Assembly (NCBI GenBank): GCA_963706755.1
Contig: CAVPNH010000008.1
Location: 310,001-374,000 of the forward strand
Length of the DNA: 64,000 nucleotides
Source of the DNA: RPQJ01 sp963706755
GTDB lineage: Bacteria > Pseudomonadota > Gammaproteobacteria > Steroidobacterales > Steroidobacteraceae
Reading direction: 5' to 3'
Shown here: positions 1-8,959 of the stretch, in pieces
Layout: each line of letters begins with the position of its first letter
How positions within the stretch are numbered: the first letter of the stretch is position 1
Translations under genes and position numbers: made by a program
Notes under the pieces: generated by a model
Seen by the model: the letters and a program-made list of their open reading frames with translations, nothing else
Told to the model about the DNA's origin: nothing
The model's database searches: none

Positions 1-629
1 AATCCCGGGGCTCGCGCCGGTTCCCAGCCCTGCATCTCGACGACGTGATAGTCGAGGTCGAGATTGAGCCGGCGCATGAACCAGCGCCCCATCTCGCCGA
101 GCGTGAGCCCGTGGCGCATCGGCATCTCGCCTGCGCCGACGAAGCTCTCCCAGCCCGCGCGCAGGCGCAGGCCCTCGACCGGCCGGCCGACCGGGTTCGG
201 GCGGTCCAGCACCCACACGGACTTGCCATGCAGCGCCGCGGCTTCGAGCACGTAGCGGAGCGTCGTGATGAACGTGTAGATGCGGCAGCCGAGGTCCTGC
301 AGGTCCACGAGCAGCACGTCGAAGGTGTCGAGCATCGCCTGGGTCGGACGTCGCACCTCGCCGTAGAGGCTGAACACCGGAATGCCGTGCGCCGGGTCGC
401 GGAAGTCGGGCGACTCGACCATGTTGTCCTGCTTGTCGCCGCGCAGCCCGTGCTGCGGGCCGAAGGCCGCGGTGAGCGCGACGTCGTCGAGCGCGGCGAT
501 CGCGTCGAGCGAGTGCGTGAGGTCGGCGGTGACGGACGCCGGGTGGGCCAGCAGTGCGACCCGGCGGCCCGACAGCGGCCGGCGCAGTTCGGGCTCCGCG
601 AGCAACCGGTCGATGCCGAATTTCACCAC
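1..629 (-). CDS. namZ: DUF1343 exo-beta-N-acetylmuramidase (NamZ/YbbC family), 3' end cut by window edge
   Basis: The reverse strand is open from a GTG at 629 to the window edge, so only the N-terminal ~209 residues are present. The family removes terminal N-acetylmuramic acid from peptidoglycan fragments and is usually exported or periplasmic. Visible signatures are an early segment with RRVALLAHPASV, then FGPQHGLRGDKQDN, VFSLYGEVRRPT, DVLLVDLQDLGCRIYTF and VWVLDRPNPVGR, which match the DUF1343 core closely. No signal peptide precedes the domain from this start. The GTG overlaps the stop codon of the upstream DOMON-like gene, which suggests translational coupling. Family assignment is firm; the enzymatic role rests on family knowledge. 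Confidence 0.85.
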   Translation of the reverse strand, partial: MVKFGIDRLLAEPELRRPLSGRRVALLAHPASVTADLTHSLDAIAALDDVALTAAFGPQHGLRGDKQDNMVESPDFRDPAHGIPVFSLYGEVRRPTQAMLDTFDVLLVDLQDLGCRIYTFITTLRYVLEAAALHGKSVWVLDRPNPVGRPVEGLRLRAGWESFVGAGEMPMRHGLTLGEMGRWFMRRLNLDLDYHVVEMQGWEPARAPG

Positions 630-1195
630 GTGCTGGCCCGCTCGATCTCCAGGACGAATCCCGCCGGGCTGTGGAAGTCGGGCTTCTCCGCGCGGTGCGC
701 CAGCGCCCAGTACGACACCTGTCCGTTGTGGTCCTCGATGACCGCCGCCAGCCCCACGAGCAGCGTGCCGTCGCCGGGCAGGGCGAGCAGTGCCTCGAGT
801 GGGATCACGGCCTCGAGCGCGATCCGGTCCTCGGCCACGCTGACTGCGACGGTCGGCGGCGTGGTGTACTCGATCGGCAGCATGCCGACCCGATAGCCCG
901 AGAAGCCGTAGGCGGCCCACTCCGTGGAAGGCGAGAAGTTGAACTCGCAGTAGGCCTGCGAACCCTGGCCGCCGATGAAGGCCTCGAAGCAGGTGTGTTG
1001 CCAGAGCCCGTCCGACTGGCGCGGCTCGACGATCCGCGGCACCGCGATGCCGCTCACGTCGCCGTCGAGGAAGAACCGGAGCTTGAGGCCGCCCTCAGGG
1101 GTCGAACCGAGTTCGACGTCGATGTGGCGCACGGAGGGGGCCGGCGTCGATGGGTGACGCACGAGCGCGACGCAACGTGAGGCGAAGCCGGACAT
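623..1195 (-). CDS. DOMON-like domain protein
   Basis: A 190-residue protein that I recognise as a DOMON-like family member. It is predicted to be an all-beta sandwich of the type that binds heme or sugars in larger proteins. No signal peptide or membrane segment is visible, and the single domain fills the whole chain. Landmarks are a WQHTCFEAFIG segment, AYCEFNFSPSTEWAAYGFSGYR in the middle and YWALAHRAEKPDFHSP near the end. The ATG at 1193-1195 is the first start after the upstream intergenic gap. Its stop overlaps the NamZ start, so the two are probably one transcript. The ligand and function are unknown. Confidence 0.75.
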   Translation of the reverse strand: MSGFASRCVALVRHPSTPAPSVRHIDVELGSTPEGGLKLRFFLDGDVSGIAVPRIVEPRQSDGLWQHTCFEAFIGGQGSQAYCEFNFSPSTEWAAYGFSGYRVGMLPIEYTTPPTVAVSVAEDRIALEAVIPLEALLALPGDGTLLVGLAAVIEDHNGQVSYWALAHRAEKPDFHSPAGFVLEIERASTW

Positions 1196-1231
1196 CCGAC
1201 CATCATACCGGGCCGCGCAGCGACTGTAGCG

Positions 1232-2317
1232 CTACAGCGGTTTGAGCAGCGTGGGGTCCGGCCGCAGGAGCCATGCGAGCACCGCGTCGGCAAAGCGCTG
1301 GCACTCGGAGATGGCTCGTTCCCAGTCCAGGATGCGGGCCGCGTGGTCCTGGCCGTACCGGTAAAAATCGTTCCGGTCCGGCAACTTGCCGTTAGGCAGG
1401 GTCGCCAGGAACGCCCGCGACGGCGCCACCAGCAGCACGTCGTCCAGCCAGGGATGACCGCGGGACTCGCGGCGCCAGGGCAGGTGCTTGTCCAGCCAGC
1501 CCGGCGTCACGTAGTCGTTGAAGTGCGGGTAGAAAACGATGCGGTGTCGCGGGCCGGAGCGAGTCAGGCGCTCGTAGGGCAACCGCAGGTGGTAGTCCAC
1601 CAGCGCCCCGTCCCAGTAGTTGCCGGGCGGCGCGCCGGGGATCCCGCGCACCGGCGAGCAGACGATCGGGATCGAGCCCGAGGCGACCAGCGCGGCCTCG
1701 GTGTTCGCGGCGTCGAGCGCCACGACCCGTGAGCCGAATTCGTCGAATGGCCCCGACAGGAACGTGGGTCCGGCCGTGAACAGCACGCGCTCGAGGTATG
1801 CCGCGAGGCTGCCGCGCGAAATGGCGTTCGCCAGCCCCGCGCGGCCGAACGCGAACAGCGACTCCCTGTCCGCAAGCCCGCCACGGGCGCGCGAGGTGAC
1901 GACCGTGAGCGAAACGCCGGGCCGCACGCGCAGCTGCGCGCCGCCCAGCACCGAGGTCGCGAGGCGCCGGCAGGCCTGCGCGATGTCGTCGGGCGTCGGC
2001 TTCCTGTCGTAGTTCTGGTCGCGGACGTAGGTGTAGAGCAGGCGATCGGCTGCCGCGACGGGGTCGGGTTGCGCGAGTGCGGTCATGCGCCAGGCGCCCA
2101 CGGACGCGCCGATGAGTTCGACGGGCGCCGCATCGCGCAGCCACTCCCGGTAGAGCAGCTTGTCCAGGGGAACGAGCGCGAGGCCCTTCGGTCCGCCGGC
2201 CGCCGCGGGAATGCAGGCGACGTCGCCTGGCGCGATGCCGTTCGCCCGGATGTGCGCCGCCGCGCCGGGCCCGGCCCGCAGTTCGAGAATGGATGCGGGA
2301 TTCGATGCGTCGTTCAT
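1232..2317 (-). CDS. patatin-like phospholipase family protein
   Basis: A 361-residue protein with the patatin Ser-Asp dyad architecture. An oxyanion-hole-like glycine stretch (AAAGGPKGLAL, residues ~38-48) is followed by the nucleophile elbow GASVGAW with Ser at ~72. The catalytic Asp lies in the DGA motif of NYWDGALVDYH (~residue 230). No signal peptide is seen, so a cytosolic or membrane-surface lipid acyl hydrolase is likely; the substrate cannot be read from sequence. The ATG overlaps the stop of the upstream FAD oxidoreductase (ATGA), marking a two-gene operon. Confidence 0.82.
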   Translation of the reverse strand: MNDASNPASILELRAGPGAAAHIRANGIAPGDVACIPAAAGGPKGLALVPLDKLLYREWLRDAAPVELIGASVGAWRMTALAQPDPVAAADRLLYTYVRDQNYDRKPTPDDIAQACRRLATSVLGGAQLRVRPGVSLTVVTSRARGGLADRESLFAFGRAGLANAISRGSLAAYLERVLFTAGPTFLSGPFDEFGSRVVALDAANTEAALVASGSIPIVCSPVRGIPGAPPGNYWDGALVDYHLRLPYERLTRSGPRHRIVFYPHFNDYVTPGWLDKHLPWRRESRGHPWLDDVLLVAPSRAFLATLPNGKLPDRNDFYRYGQDHAARILDWERAISECQRFADAVLAWLLRPDPTLLKPL

Positions 2318-3585
2318 AGGAGGTCGCGCAGGCGATACCAGAGCATGCCGAGGACCAGCGCCGGCATGCGCAACGCGCGACCGCCCGGGAAGATGCGATG
2401 CGGAAGGCGCGCGAACAGGTCGAATCGCTCCGCCTGGCCCGCGACTGCGTCGGCGGCGAGCCGGCCGGCCATGCCCGCCATGGCGATCCCGTGCCCGGAG
2501 AAGCCCTGCAGGTAGAGCACGTTCGGCGCGATGTGACCGAAATCCGGCGCGCGGTTCATCGTGATGTCCACGTAGCCGCCCCACACGTGGTCCAGTCGCA
2601 CGTCGGCAAGCTGCGGAAAGACCCGGAGCATCCTGGCGCGCGTGGCTCGCCCGCTGTCGGCCTCGTTGATTCCGGAGTAGCTGACCCGGCCCCCGAAGAT
2701 CAGGCGCTGGTCCGCGGACTGGCGGAAATAGTCGAGCACGAAATTCACGTCGGCCACTGCGACGTTCTCGCGCATCAGGGCGCGAAGGCGCTCCTCGCCC
2801 AGTGGTTCGGTCGCAACGACGTACGTGCCCACCGGCATCACGCGCCGGTCCGCGGTGGTACGTATTCCGTCCAGGTAGCCGCCGCGGGCGAGGACGACGT
2901 GGCGCGCGATCACCGCGCCGCGCGACGTCGAAAGTCTCACCTTGTCGCCCGGCTCGATCGATGTCGCCACGGTCGATTCGTAGATCCGGGCTCCGGATGC
3001 CTCGGCCGCGCGCGCCAGCCCCAGTGTGTAGTTGAGCGGATGCAGGTGTCCGCTGCCGGGATCGAAGAGTCCGGCGCAGTACGCCCCGGTTGCGAGCCGC
3101 GACTCGACGCCGGCGCGGTCCAGGAGCCGGGTGTGGCGGTAGCCGTAGCAGTCCTCGAGCTCCCGCTGCAGTTCCTCGAGCTCCCGGCGATGCCGCTCCT
3201 TGGTGCCGACGTGCAGGTGGCCCCAGTGGAGGTCGCAGTCGATCGCGTGGTCCGCCACGCGCTGTCGGAGGAGGGCGAGCGCCTCGACCGACACGTCCCA
3301 CATGCGCCGTGCGGCCTCCGGGCCCGCCTGCGCGACGATAGCCTGCTGGCTCGCGCCGAAGCCGAAGATGGCCTGGCCGCCGCTGCGGCCCGAAGCGCCC
3401 CAGCCGATCCTGCGCGCTTCGAGCAGCACGACGTCGTAGCCGCGCGCGGCAAGGTCCAGCGCGGCGGAACAACCGGCGATACCCCCGCCCACCACGCACA
3501 CGTCCACGTGCACGTCGCCCTCGAGCGCCGGCCGGGCCGGGGAGGGATGCGCCGAGGCGGCGTAATAGGAGGCAACGTGCTGCAT
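2314..3585 (-). CDS. FAD-dependent oxidoreductase, DAO / gamma-glutamylputrescine-oxidase-like
   Basis: A 423-residue flavoprotein of the D-amino-acid-oxidase superfamily. The Rossmann dinucleotide motif VCVVGGGIAGCSAALDLA begins near residue 29. It is followed by LLEARRIGWGASGRSGGQ, typical of PuuB-like oxidases of glutamylated polyamines and of related amine or amino-acid oxidases. A second FAD-contact stretch, GFSGHGIAMAGMAGRLAAD, lies near the C-terminus, ahead of a short helix. Substrate specificity is not determined by these motifs. It is the first gene of an operon with the patatin gene (4-nt overlap) and is divergent from malic enzyme across about 80 bp. Confidence 0.8.
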   Translation of the reverse strand: MQHVASYYAASAHPSPARPALEGDVHVDVCVVGGGIAGCSAALDLAARGYDVVLLEARRIGWGASGRSGGQAIFGFGASQQAIVAQAGPEAARRMWDVSVEALALLRQRVADHAIDCDLHWGHLHVGTKERHRRELEELQRELEDCYGYRHTRLLDRAGVESRLATGAYCAGLFDPGSGHLHPLNYTLGLARAAEASGARIYESTVATSIEPGDKVRLSTSRGAVIARHVVLARGGYLDGIRTTADRRVMPVGTYVVATEPLGEERLRALMRENVAVADVNFVLDYFRQSADQRLIFGGRVSYSGINEADSGRATRARMLRVFPQLADVRLDHVWGGYVDITMNRAPDFGHIAPNVLYLQGFSGHGIAMAGMAGRLAADAVAGQAERFDLFARLPHRIFPGGRALRMPALVLGMLWYRLRDLL

Positions 3586-3664
3586 GGCACGTCACTGTAG
3601 CGGTCCCGATGGCCTGCGGAAATGCCGATTGGCACGGATGACAGGACGCGGCAAGCTTGCCGGC

Positions 3665-5395
3665 ATGCAAGACACCGTACTCCACGCGCCCTGGCCGTCG
3701 CAGTCGGACCCCGTGAGGGTGACGAAGCGGGGCCGGGACCTGATCCGCGATCCCCTCCTGAACAAGGGCACGGCGTTCGGTGCCGGCGAGCGGGAGCGCT
3801 TCCGGCTCCACGGGCTCCTGCCTTCGCGACCGATTTCGATGGACCTGCAGGTGCGGCGCATCGTCGAGGACATCGATCGCGCGCCGACGCCGATCGACAG
3901 GTATCTCAAGCTGTCCGCACTGCAGGACCGCAACGAGCACCTGTACTTCCGCGTGCTCGCGGAGCACCTCGAGCGGTACATGCCGATCATCTACACGCCG
4001 ACGGTGGCGGAGGCGACCCGCAACTTCAGCCAGGTGTACCGGCGTGCGAGGGGCGTCTGGCTCACGCCCGAATTCCGCGGCCGCATGGCACGCGTGCTGA
4101 ACGACGCGGCCGGCGACGAGCCCGTGCGCCTGATCGTGGCCACCGACAACGAGTCCATCCTCGGGATCGGCGACCAGGGCGCCGGCGGCATGGCGATCTG
4201 CGTCGGCAAGCTCGCGCTGTACACCGTGGCGGCCGGCATTCCCCCGGCGGCGACCTTGCCGATCAGCCTGGACGTCGGTACGGACAACGAGGCGTTGCTC
4301 AAGGACGGGATGTACGTGGGCTGGCGGCAGCCGCGTCTCCGTGGCGCGGAGTACGACGGGTTCATCGAGGAGTTCGTCGAGGCCGTGGCTGCCGTGTTTC
4401 CCAAGGCGCTGCTGCAATGGGAAGACCTGCGCAAGGACATCGCGCTGCGCGTCGCGGACCGTTACCGCGCGCGTTTGCCCTCGTTCAACGACGACATCCA
4501 GGGCACGGGCGCCGTGGCGCTCGCAGGCATCCTCTCGTCGGTGCGGCTCACCGGGATGCGACTCTCTGCGCAGCGGGTGGTCGTTCACGGCGCCGGCGCA
4601 GCCGGGCTCGGCATCGCGAGACAGCTCAAGGCGGCGATGCGGCTTGAGGGCCTCCGCGAGTCGCAGTGCCTGGAACGGGTCGCGGCACTCGACAGTCGGG
4701 GCCTCCTGGTCGCGGACCACGAGCAGCGCGATGCGTACAAGCACGAACTCGCCTGGCCGGCGGAGCTCGCCGGGCGCGTCGGCCTCGGCCCGGATGCGGA
4801 CCGGGGGCTCGAGTCCGTGGTGCGGCAGTTCCGACCTACCGTGCTCATCGGAACGTCGGGTCAGCGCGGGTGCTTCAGCGAGGCCATCGTGCGCGCGATG
4901 GCGGGGTACTGCGAGCGGCCGGTGATCCTCCCGTTCTCGAACCCGTCGGACCTGAGCGAAGCCGTTCCCGCGGACGTGCTGAGGTGGACCGATGGCCGCG
5001 CGCTCGTAGCGACCGGCAGCCCGTTCGCTCCGGTGGACCTGGGTGGGCGAAGCGTGCGCGTCGGCCAGGGCAACAACGTCCTGGTGTTTCCCGGCCTCGG
5101 TCTCGGCGTGCTGCTCGGCGGGATCCGGGTGGTGACCGACGAGATGCTCACGGCGGCGGCGTTCACCCTGGCCGCCAAGGTCACGGACGCGGAACTCGAG
5201 AGCGGGATGCTGTTCCCTGCCGTGACACGCCTGCGCGAAGTGTCTGCGGAGGTCGCGGCATCCGTGATCGCGAATTCGCGTGGCGCGTCGGTGACGGCGA
5301 TTCCGCCGGCCGACCTGGTCGAGTCGGTGCGCCGGACGATGTGGGTCCCGCACTACGAGGAGTACGTCGCCGAAGCGGGCGACGCGGCGGAATGA
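3665..5395 (+). CDS. maeA: NAD-dependent malic enzyme
   Basis: A 576-residue malic enzyme (oxidative decarboxylation of malate to pyruvate with NAD reduction), close to the length of E. coli SfcA/MaeA. The active-site Tyr lies in MPIIYTPTVAEA (~residue 110). The Lys region is VGKLALYTVAAGIPP, and the metal-binding acidic motif is FNDDIQGTGAVAL (~residue 275). The NAD-binding glycine motif is VVHGAGAAGLGIARQL, and a C-terminal LPFSNPSDLSEA contains the conserved Asn. I chose ATG 3665 because the two upstream in-frame starts (3584, 3638) would add residues foreign to the family. The stop overlaps the next start. Confidence 0.9.
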   Translation: MQDTVLHAPWPSQSDPVRVTKRGRDLIRDPLLNKGTAFGAGERERFRLHGLLPSRPISMDLQVRRIVEDIDRAPTPIDRYLKLSALQDRNEHLYFRVLAEHLERYMPIIYTPTVAEATRNFSQVYRRARGVWLTPEFRGRMARVLNDAAGDEPVRLIVATDNESILGIGDQGAGGMAICVGKLALYTVAAGIPPAATLPISLDVGTDNEALLKDGMYVGWRQPRLRGAEYDGFIEEFVEAVAAVFPKALLQWEDLRKDIALRVADRYRARLPSFNDDIQGTGAVALAGILSSVRLTGMRLSAQRVVVHGAGAAGLGIARQLKAAMRLEGLRESQCLERVAALDSRGLLVADHEQRDAYKHELAWPAELAGRVGLGPDADRGLESVVRQFRPTVLIGTSGQRGCFSEAIVRAMAGYCERPVILPFSNPSDLSEAVPADVLRWTDGRALVATGSPFAPVDLGGRSVRVGQGNNVLVFPGLGLGVLLGGIRVVTDEMLTAAAFTLAAKVTDAELESGMLFPAVTRLREVSAEVAASVIANSRGASVTAIPPADLVESVRRTMWVPHYEEYVAEAGDAAE

Positions 5396-6036
5396 CCGCG
5401 ATCGGACCCATCGCGCTCTGCGTCGTCGCCGTGACGGGGCTCCTGGTTGCGGAACGCCGCGGGTCGCGCAGCGGGCTGTGGCTCGCCAAGCCGGTCGCAT
5501 CGGCGGCATTCATCTGGCTCGGGCTCGCGTCCGGGGCGCTCGGTTCGACCTACGGCCGGTTCGTGCTCGCCGGGCTCGTGCTCTGCATGCTCGGCGACGT
5601 GCTGCTCATCCCCCGCGGCCGGCCAGGCACGTTTCGCGCCGGACTCTTCGCATTCCTGCTCGGCCACGTCGCATACAGCGCGGCGTTCGTGACCCGGCCA
5701 CTGTCCACCGCCGCGCTCATCGCCGCCGGCGCGCTGCTGGCCGCGGCCCTCGGCGTGGTGCTTCGCTGGCTCGGGCGCTCCGTGCCCGCGGACATGGTGG
5801 CGCCGGTCAGGGCGTACATGGTCGTGATCGGGGTGATGTCCACGCTCGCGTGCGCGGTCACTGTGGCGGGCGGACCGTGGCAGGTCGCGATCGGAGCGCT
5901 GGCCTTCACGGCGTCCGACGTTTCGGTGGCGCGGGACCGCTTCGTGCGGCACGAGTTCCTGAACCGGGCGTGGGGTTTGCCGCTGTACTACGGCGCGCAG
6001 CTTCTGATCGCGGCGACCCCGGCGCTGGTTTCCTGA
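5392..6036 (+). CDS. lysoplasmalogenase, YhhN family membrane protein
   Basis: A 214-residue polytopic protein with about seven or eight hydrophobic segments. The YhhN/TMEM86 landmarks are present: KPVASAAFIWL, CMLGDVLLIPR with the conserved Asp in the third helix, FLLGHVAYSAAF with its His, and ASDVSVARDRF near the end. Family members hydrolyse the vinyl-ether bond of lysoplasmalogen; many bacterial members are not tested. The ATG shares bases with the malic enzyme stop (ATGA), so it is translated from the same message. Hydrolase activity is inferred from the family. Confidence 0.82.
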   Translation: MTAIGPIALCVVAVTGLLVAERRGSRSGLWLAKPVASAAFIWLGLASGALGSTYGRFVLAGLVLCMLGDVLLIPRGRPGTFRAGLFAFLLGHVAYSAAFVTRPLSTAALIAAGALLAAALGVVLRWLGRSVPADMVAPVRAYMVVIGVMSTLACAVTVAGGPWQVAIGALAFTASDVSVARDRFVRHEFLNRAWGLPLYYGAQLLIAATPALVS

Positions 6037-6184
6037 GCGAATACAGGAAACAAGAACTTAATTCCCGCGCCTGTCGCCAGCGGATCCGCCGCTCGCGGTT
6101 TGTCCCGTTGAAATTGGCACGGGCACGGGTGCATAAGTAGTCGGGCCGGTGGTCCCACCGGCCCCTGGTGCCGCTGGTTCGAGC

Positions 6185-7225
6185 ATGCCCGCCAACCTGT
6201 CACCCGAATACAAGGCTGCGGCCGACGCGTATCGAAAGGCGCGCGATCCAGGGGAGCGGCTCGACCACCTGCGGGAGATGCTGAGCGTCATCCCCAAGCA
6301 CAAGGGCACGGACCACCTGCAGGCGGACCTCAAGCGACGCATCAAGGAACTCGACGAGGAACTCGCGGGCCCGAAGCGGGGTGGGGCGCGCAGCAGCCCC
6401 GCGCTCGTCGTGCGGCCGGAGGGCGCGGCGCAGATCGCGTTGATCGGGCCGCCCAACAGCGGAAAGTCCCTGCTGCACGCCCGGCTCACGGGCTCGGGAG
6501 CAAAGAGCGGCCCATATCCGCACACGACGCAGTATCCGGAGCCCGGCATGTTCCGCTGGGAGGACGTGCTGTTCCAGCTCCTGGACCTGCCGGCGATATC
6601 CGCGGAGCATCCGCTGCCGTGGCTGGGCAGCACGCTGCAGTCGGCCGATGCCTGCCTGCTGGTGGTCGACCTCGCGGATCCCGAGTGCCTGCAGCACGTG
6701 GAGTCGGTGCAGGCGGCGCTCAGGGAGCGCAAGGTCAGCCTGGTCACGGAATGGCCTGCCGATGCGCGGGCGGCTCCTGCGGCGCTCTCGAGTCACGCGG
6801 ACGCGGGCGACGTCTTCGACCTGCGGCTTCCCACCCTGCTGGTCGCGAACAAGTCCGACCTGCTCGGGCATCCCGACACCGATCTCGAAGCGCTCGCTGA
6901 ACTCGAGGCGCCTCATTTCCCCGCGCTGCTGGCGTCCGCCCTGAGCGGCCAGGGTCTCGTAGAGCTGGGCGAGTGGCTGTGGCGCTCGCTCGGCCTCGTA
7001 CGGATCTACACCAAGGCGCCCGGCAAGCCCGCGTTGCACGACAGGCCATTCACGCTGCGCCACGGCGAGCAGACGGTGGCCGACGTCGCCAGGCTCGTGC
7101 ACCGCGACATGGCGCAGACGCTCAAGTACGCGCGCGTGTGGGGGACATCCGCCGCTGCGGAGGGGCAGCACGTGGGACGCGACCACCTGCTCGCGGACCG
7201 GGACGTCGTCGAACTGCACGCCTGA
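6185..7225 (+). CDS. DRG/OBG-like GTPase with C-terminal TGS domain
   Basis: A 346-residue cytosolic GTPase. A helical N-terminal region (~1-75) rich in Arg, Lys and Glu precedes the P-loop IGPPNSGKS (~88-96). The G3-like motif LLDLPAI has Leu-Pro after the Asp instead of the usual DxxG. G4 is VANKSDL (~220). The last ~75 residues form a TGS domain (IYTKAPGKPALHDRPFTL... to VVELHA). This order matches the DRG branch of OBG-type GTPases, which in eukaryotes and archaea act in translation and ribosome-associated regulation. ATG 6185 is preferred to a GTG at 6149, whose extra residues look non-native. It stands alone between two small gaps. Confidence 0.8.
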   Translation: MPANLSPEYKAAADAYRKARDPGERLDHLREMLSVIPKHKGTDHLQADLKRRIKELDEELAGPKRGGARSSPALVVRPEGAAQIALIGPPNSGKSLLHARLTGSGAKSGPYPHTTQYPEPGMFRWEDVLFQLLDLPAISAEHPLPWLGSTLQSADACLLVVDLADPECLQHVESVQAALRERKVSLVTEWPADARAAPAALSSHADAGDVFDLRLPTLLVANKSDLLGHPDTDLEALAELEAPHFPALLASALSGQGLVELGEWLWRSLGLVRIYTKAPGKPALHDRPFTLRHGEQTVADVARLVHRDMAQTLKYARVWGTSAAAEGQHVGRDHLLADRDVVELHA

Positions 7226-7309
7226 GGCCGGCACGGATTCCGGACGGGCGGGCGGGGCTGACCCTTCCCAACCGGCCTCCGTCGAGCCGGGATCGGCTAC
7301 GATGTCCGC

Positions 7310-7888
7310 ATGATTCCGCTGTGGTTCAAGGTCGCCTACACCGCGTTCGTCGCCTGCGTCATGGCGGTCTGGTGGAAGAACTACGGCTGGCGAAATTTCC
7401 TGTGGTTCTCGGACATTGCCTTCATCGGCGCCGTGCCGGCGATGTGGCTCGAGAGCGCGTCGCTCGCGAGCGTGCTGGCGGTGGCAGTGCTCCTGCCGGA
7501 GATACTGTGGAACGTGGATTTCGCGGGCCGGCTGCTGCTGCGGAGGCGCATCACGGGTCTGACGGATTACATGTTCGAAGCGGAGCGCCCGCGGCTCCTG
7601 CGCGGGCTGTCGCTCTTTCACGTGCCGCTGCCGCTGGTGCTGCTCTGGATGCTGGAGGCCTACGGTTATGACCGCCGTATCGGATTGCCGGGCGCCATCG
7701 CGCTGGGCGCGGTGGTGCTGCCCCTGAGCCGGCTGGTGAGCGCTCCCGAGAAGAACATCAACTGGACCTACGGGCTCGGCGCCGTGCAGGCGCGCTGGCC
7801 CGCCTGGGCTTACGTGCTGGCGCTGTTCGCCGGCTTCGTGGTCTTCGTGTTCGTGCCGACGGACCTGCTCGTCCGGCGCATGTTCTGA
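7310..7888 (+). CDS. hypothetical polytopic membrane protein
   Basis: A 192-residue protein of unrecognised family with five or six predicted membrane helices (roughly 4-21, 30-48, 52-72, 105-123, 130-150, 164-185). Aromatic-rich positions (WWKNYGWRNFLWFSD near the N-terminus, NINWTYGLG near the C-terminus) may sit at the membrane interface. No catalytic motif is evident. The ATG lies 85 bases after the GTPase stop and is not clearly coupled to it. It converges on the chorismate mutase operon across about 57 bases. Confidence 0.7.
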   Translation: MIPLWFKVAYTAFVACVMAVWWKNYGWRNFLWFSDIAFIGAVPAMWLESASLASVLAVAVLLPEILWNVDFAGRLLLRRRITGLTDYMFEAERPRLLRGLSLFHVPLPLVLLWMLEAYGYDRRIGLPGAIALGAVVLPLSRLVSAPEKNINWTYGLGAVQARWPAWAYVLALFAGFVVFVFVPTDLLVRRMF

Positions 7889-7945
7889 CGCCCAGGGCAA
7901 CCCCGGGCCGGCCGGGGGGCATCGTGCGGGTGCCGCCCGCTCAGG

Positions 7946-8254
7946 TTACCTGGCGAGTCCGCGCGAGATCTCGAGCAGCAGGCGAAACACGCGTTCCACC
8001 TCGTGCCAGTCGTGCGGCCCCCGGTGCCTGGCGCGAAGTCGCTCGAGCAGCTGCCGCTCCCGGGCTTCGTCGAGCACCGGCAGGTCCACCGACTGCTTGA
8101 GCAGGAGAATCTCCTCGACGATGTGTCCGCGCTGCTCGATGAGCCGCAGGATGCCGAGGTCCACCGCGTCGATCCTGGCGCGCAGCGCGGAGAGCTGGTC
8201 CTGGCCCTCGGCCGGCGCACGCAAGGCGTTGGCAGCGCTCACGTCGACGCCCAT
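7946..8254 (-). CDS. chorismate mutase type II (AroQ-like) single-domain protein
   Basis: A 102-residue all-helical protein that aligns by eye with the E. coli AroQ domain (chorismate to prephenate). By that alignment the Arg of ALRARID, Arg of EQRGH, Lys of ILLLK, Asp of VLDEA and the Arg-Glu of RERQLL match catalytic R11, R28, K39, D48, R51 and E52. The position of Q88 falls on Ala in the final turn (SRGLAR), so activity may be weaker or altered. The ATG overlaps the end of the upstream methyltransferase by 16 bases. It is third in a cmoA-led operon; CmoA consumes prephenate, which makes the pairing meaningful. Confidence 0.75.
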   Translation of the reverse strand: MGVDVSAANALRAPAEGQDQLSALRARIDAVDLGILRLIEQRGHIVEEILLLKQSVDLPVLDEARERQLLERLRARHRGPHDWHEVERVFRLLLEISRGLAR

Positions 8255-8955
8255 CGCTTCGACTTCTTGGTGATGCGGGCGAAGATCCAGAAAGCCAGCA
8301 TGGTCGACATCACGGCCACGACGACCAGCGCCGCCGTGCGATGTGCATCGACGCCGCCCTCGGCGCGGGCGAGGTTCCACAGCGTGAGCACGCCCCAGGT
8401 CAGGGTCCAGCCGAGCGGCGTGCCGTATTCCTTCACCACTACGCGCCGCCAGTTGAAGCGATGGTCGGCGAGTGTGGCCTCGATGCCCGACAGTCGCGGC
8501 AGCCAGCGTGGCACGTCCCGGCAGTACGCGTCGAAGTCGGCGCCGAACCGCCCGCGCAGGTAGCGCTCCTCGGCGGCCACGATCGCGACGCAGACGAACG
8601 CGTAGGCCGGGATCAGTACCCCGACACAGAGCCAGGAATTCGAGGCGAAGGCGAGGCCCGCCAGGATGAGCATGTTGCCGACGTACATCGGGTTGCGGGT
8701 GTGCGCGTAGATCCCGCCGGTGACGAGGTCCTTGGCATAGACGCGCCGGTCGCGCCCGCCGCGCACGATGTACTGCAGCCCGATCGTGGTCGCCCGCACC
8801 GTCTCGCCGAGCGCGGCAATCGCAAAGCCCAGGACCGCCGCGATCAGCGGTTGATCGAACAGCGCCGGCGCCGGCAGCAGCGCCAGCGGCAGGAACAGCG
8901 GGAATACGACGGTCCGGTAGCGGAAGAAGAAGTCGCCGATGGAGGTGAGCGTCAT
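8239..8955 (-). CDS. integral-membrane methyltransferase, ICMT/PEMT-like
   Basis: A 238-residue membrane protein with about five or six helices. The cofactor-binding signature of the isoprenylcysteine carboxyl methyltransferase / phospholipid N-methyltransferase class is present: GGIYAHTRNPMYVGNML, with the His-x-x-Asn-Pro-x-Tyr pattern (~residues 86-97), and then a conserved EERYLRGRFGADFDAYCRDVPRWLP segment. Family members transfer a methyl group from SAM to a lipid or a prenyl or thiol group; the substrate here is unknown. It lies four bases after cmoA and overlaps the chorismate mutase gene, so the three are co-transcribed. Confidence 0.75.
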   Translation of the reverse strand: MTLTSIGDFFFRYRTVVFPLFLPLALLPAPALFDQPLIAAVLGFAIAALGETVRATTIGLQYIVRGGRDRRVYAKDLVTGGIYAHTRNPMYVGNMLILAGLAFASNSWLCVGVLIPAYAFVCVAIVAAEERYLRGRFGADFDAYCRDVPRWLPRLSGIEATLADHRFNWRRVVVKEYGTPLGWTLTWGVLTLWNLARAEGGVDAHRTAALVVVAVMSTMLAFWIFARITKKSKRWAST

Positions 8956-8959
8956 GACG

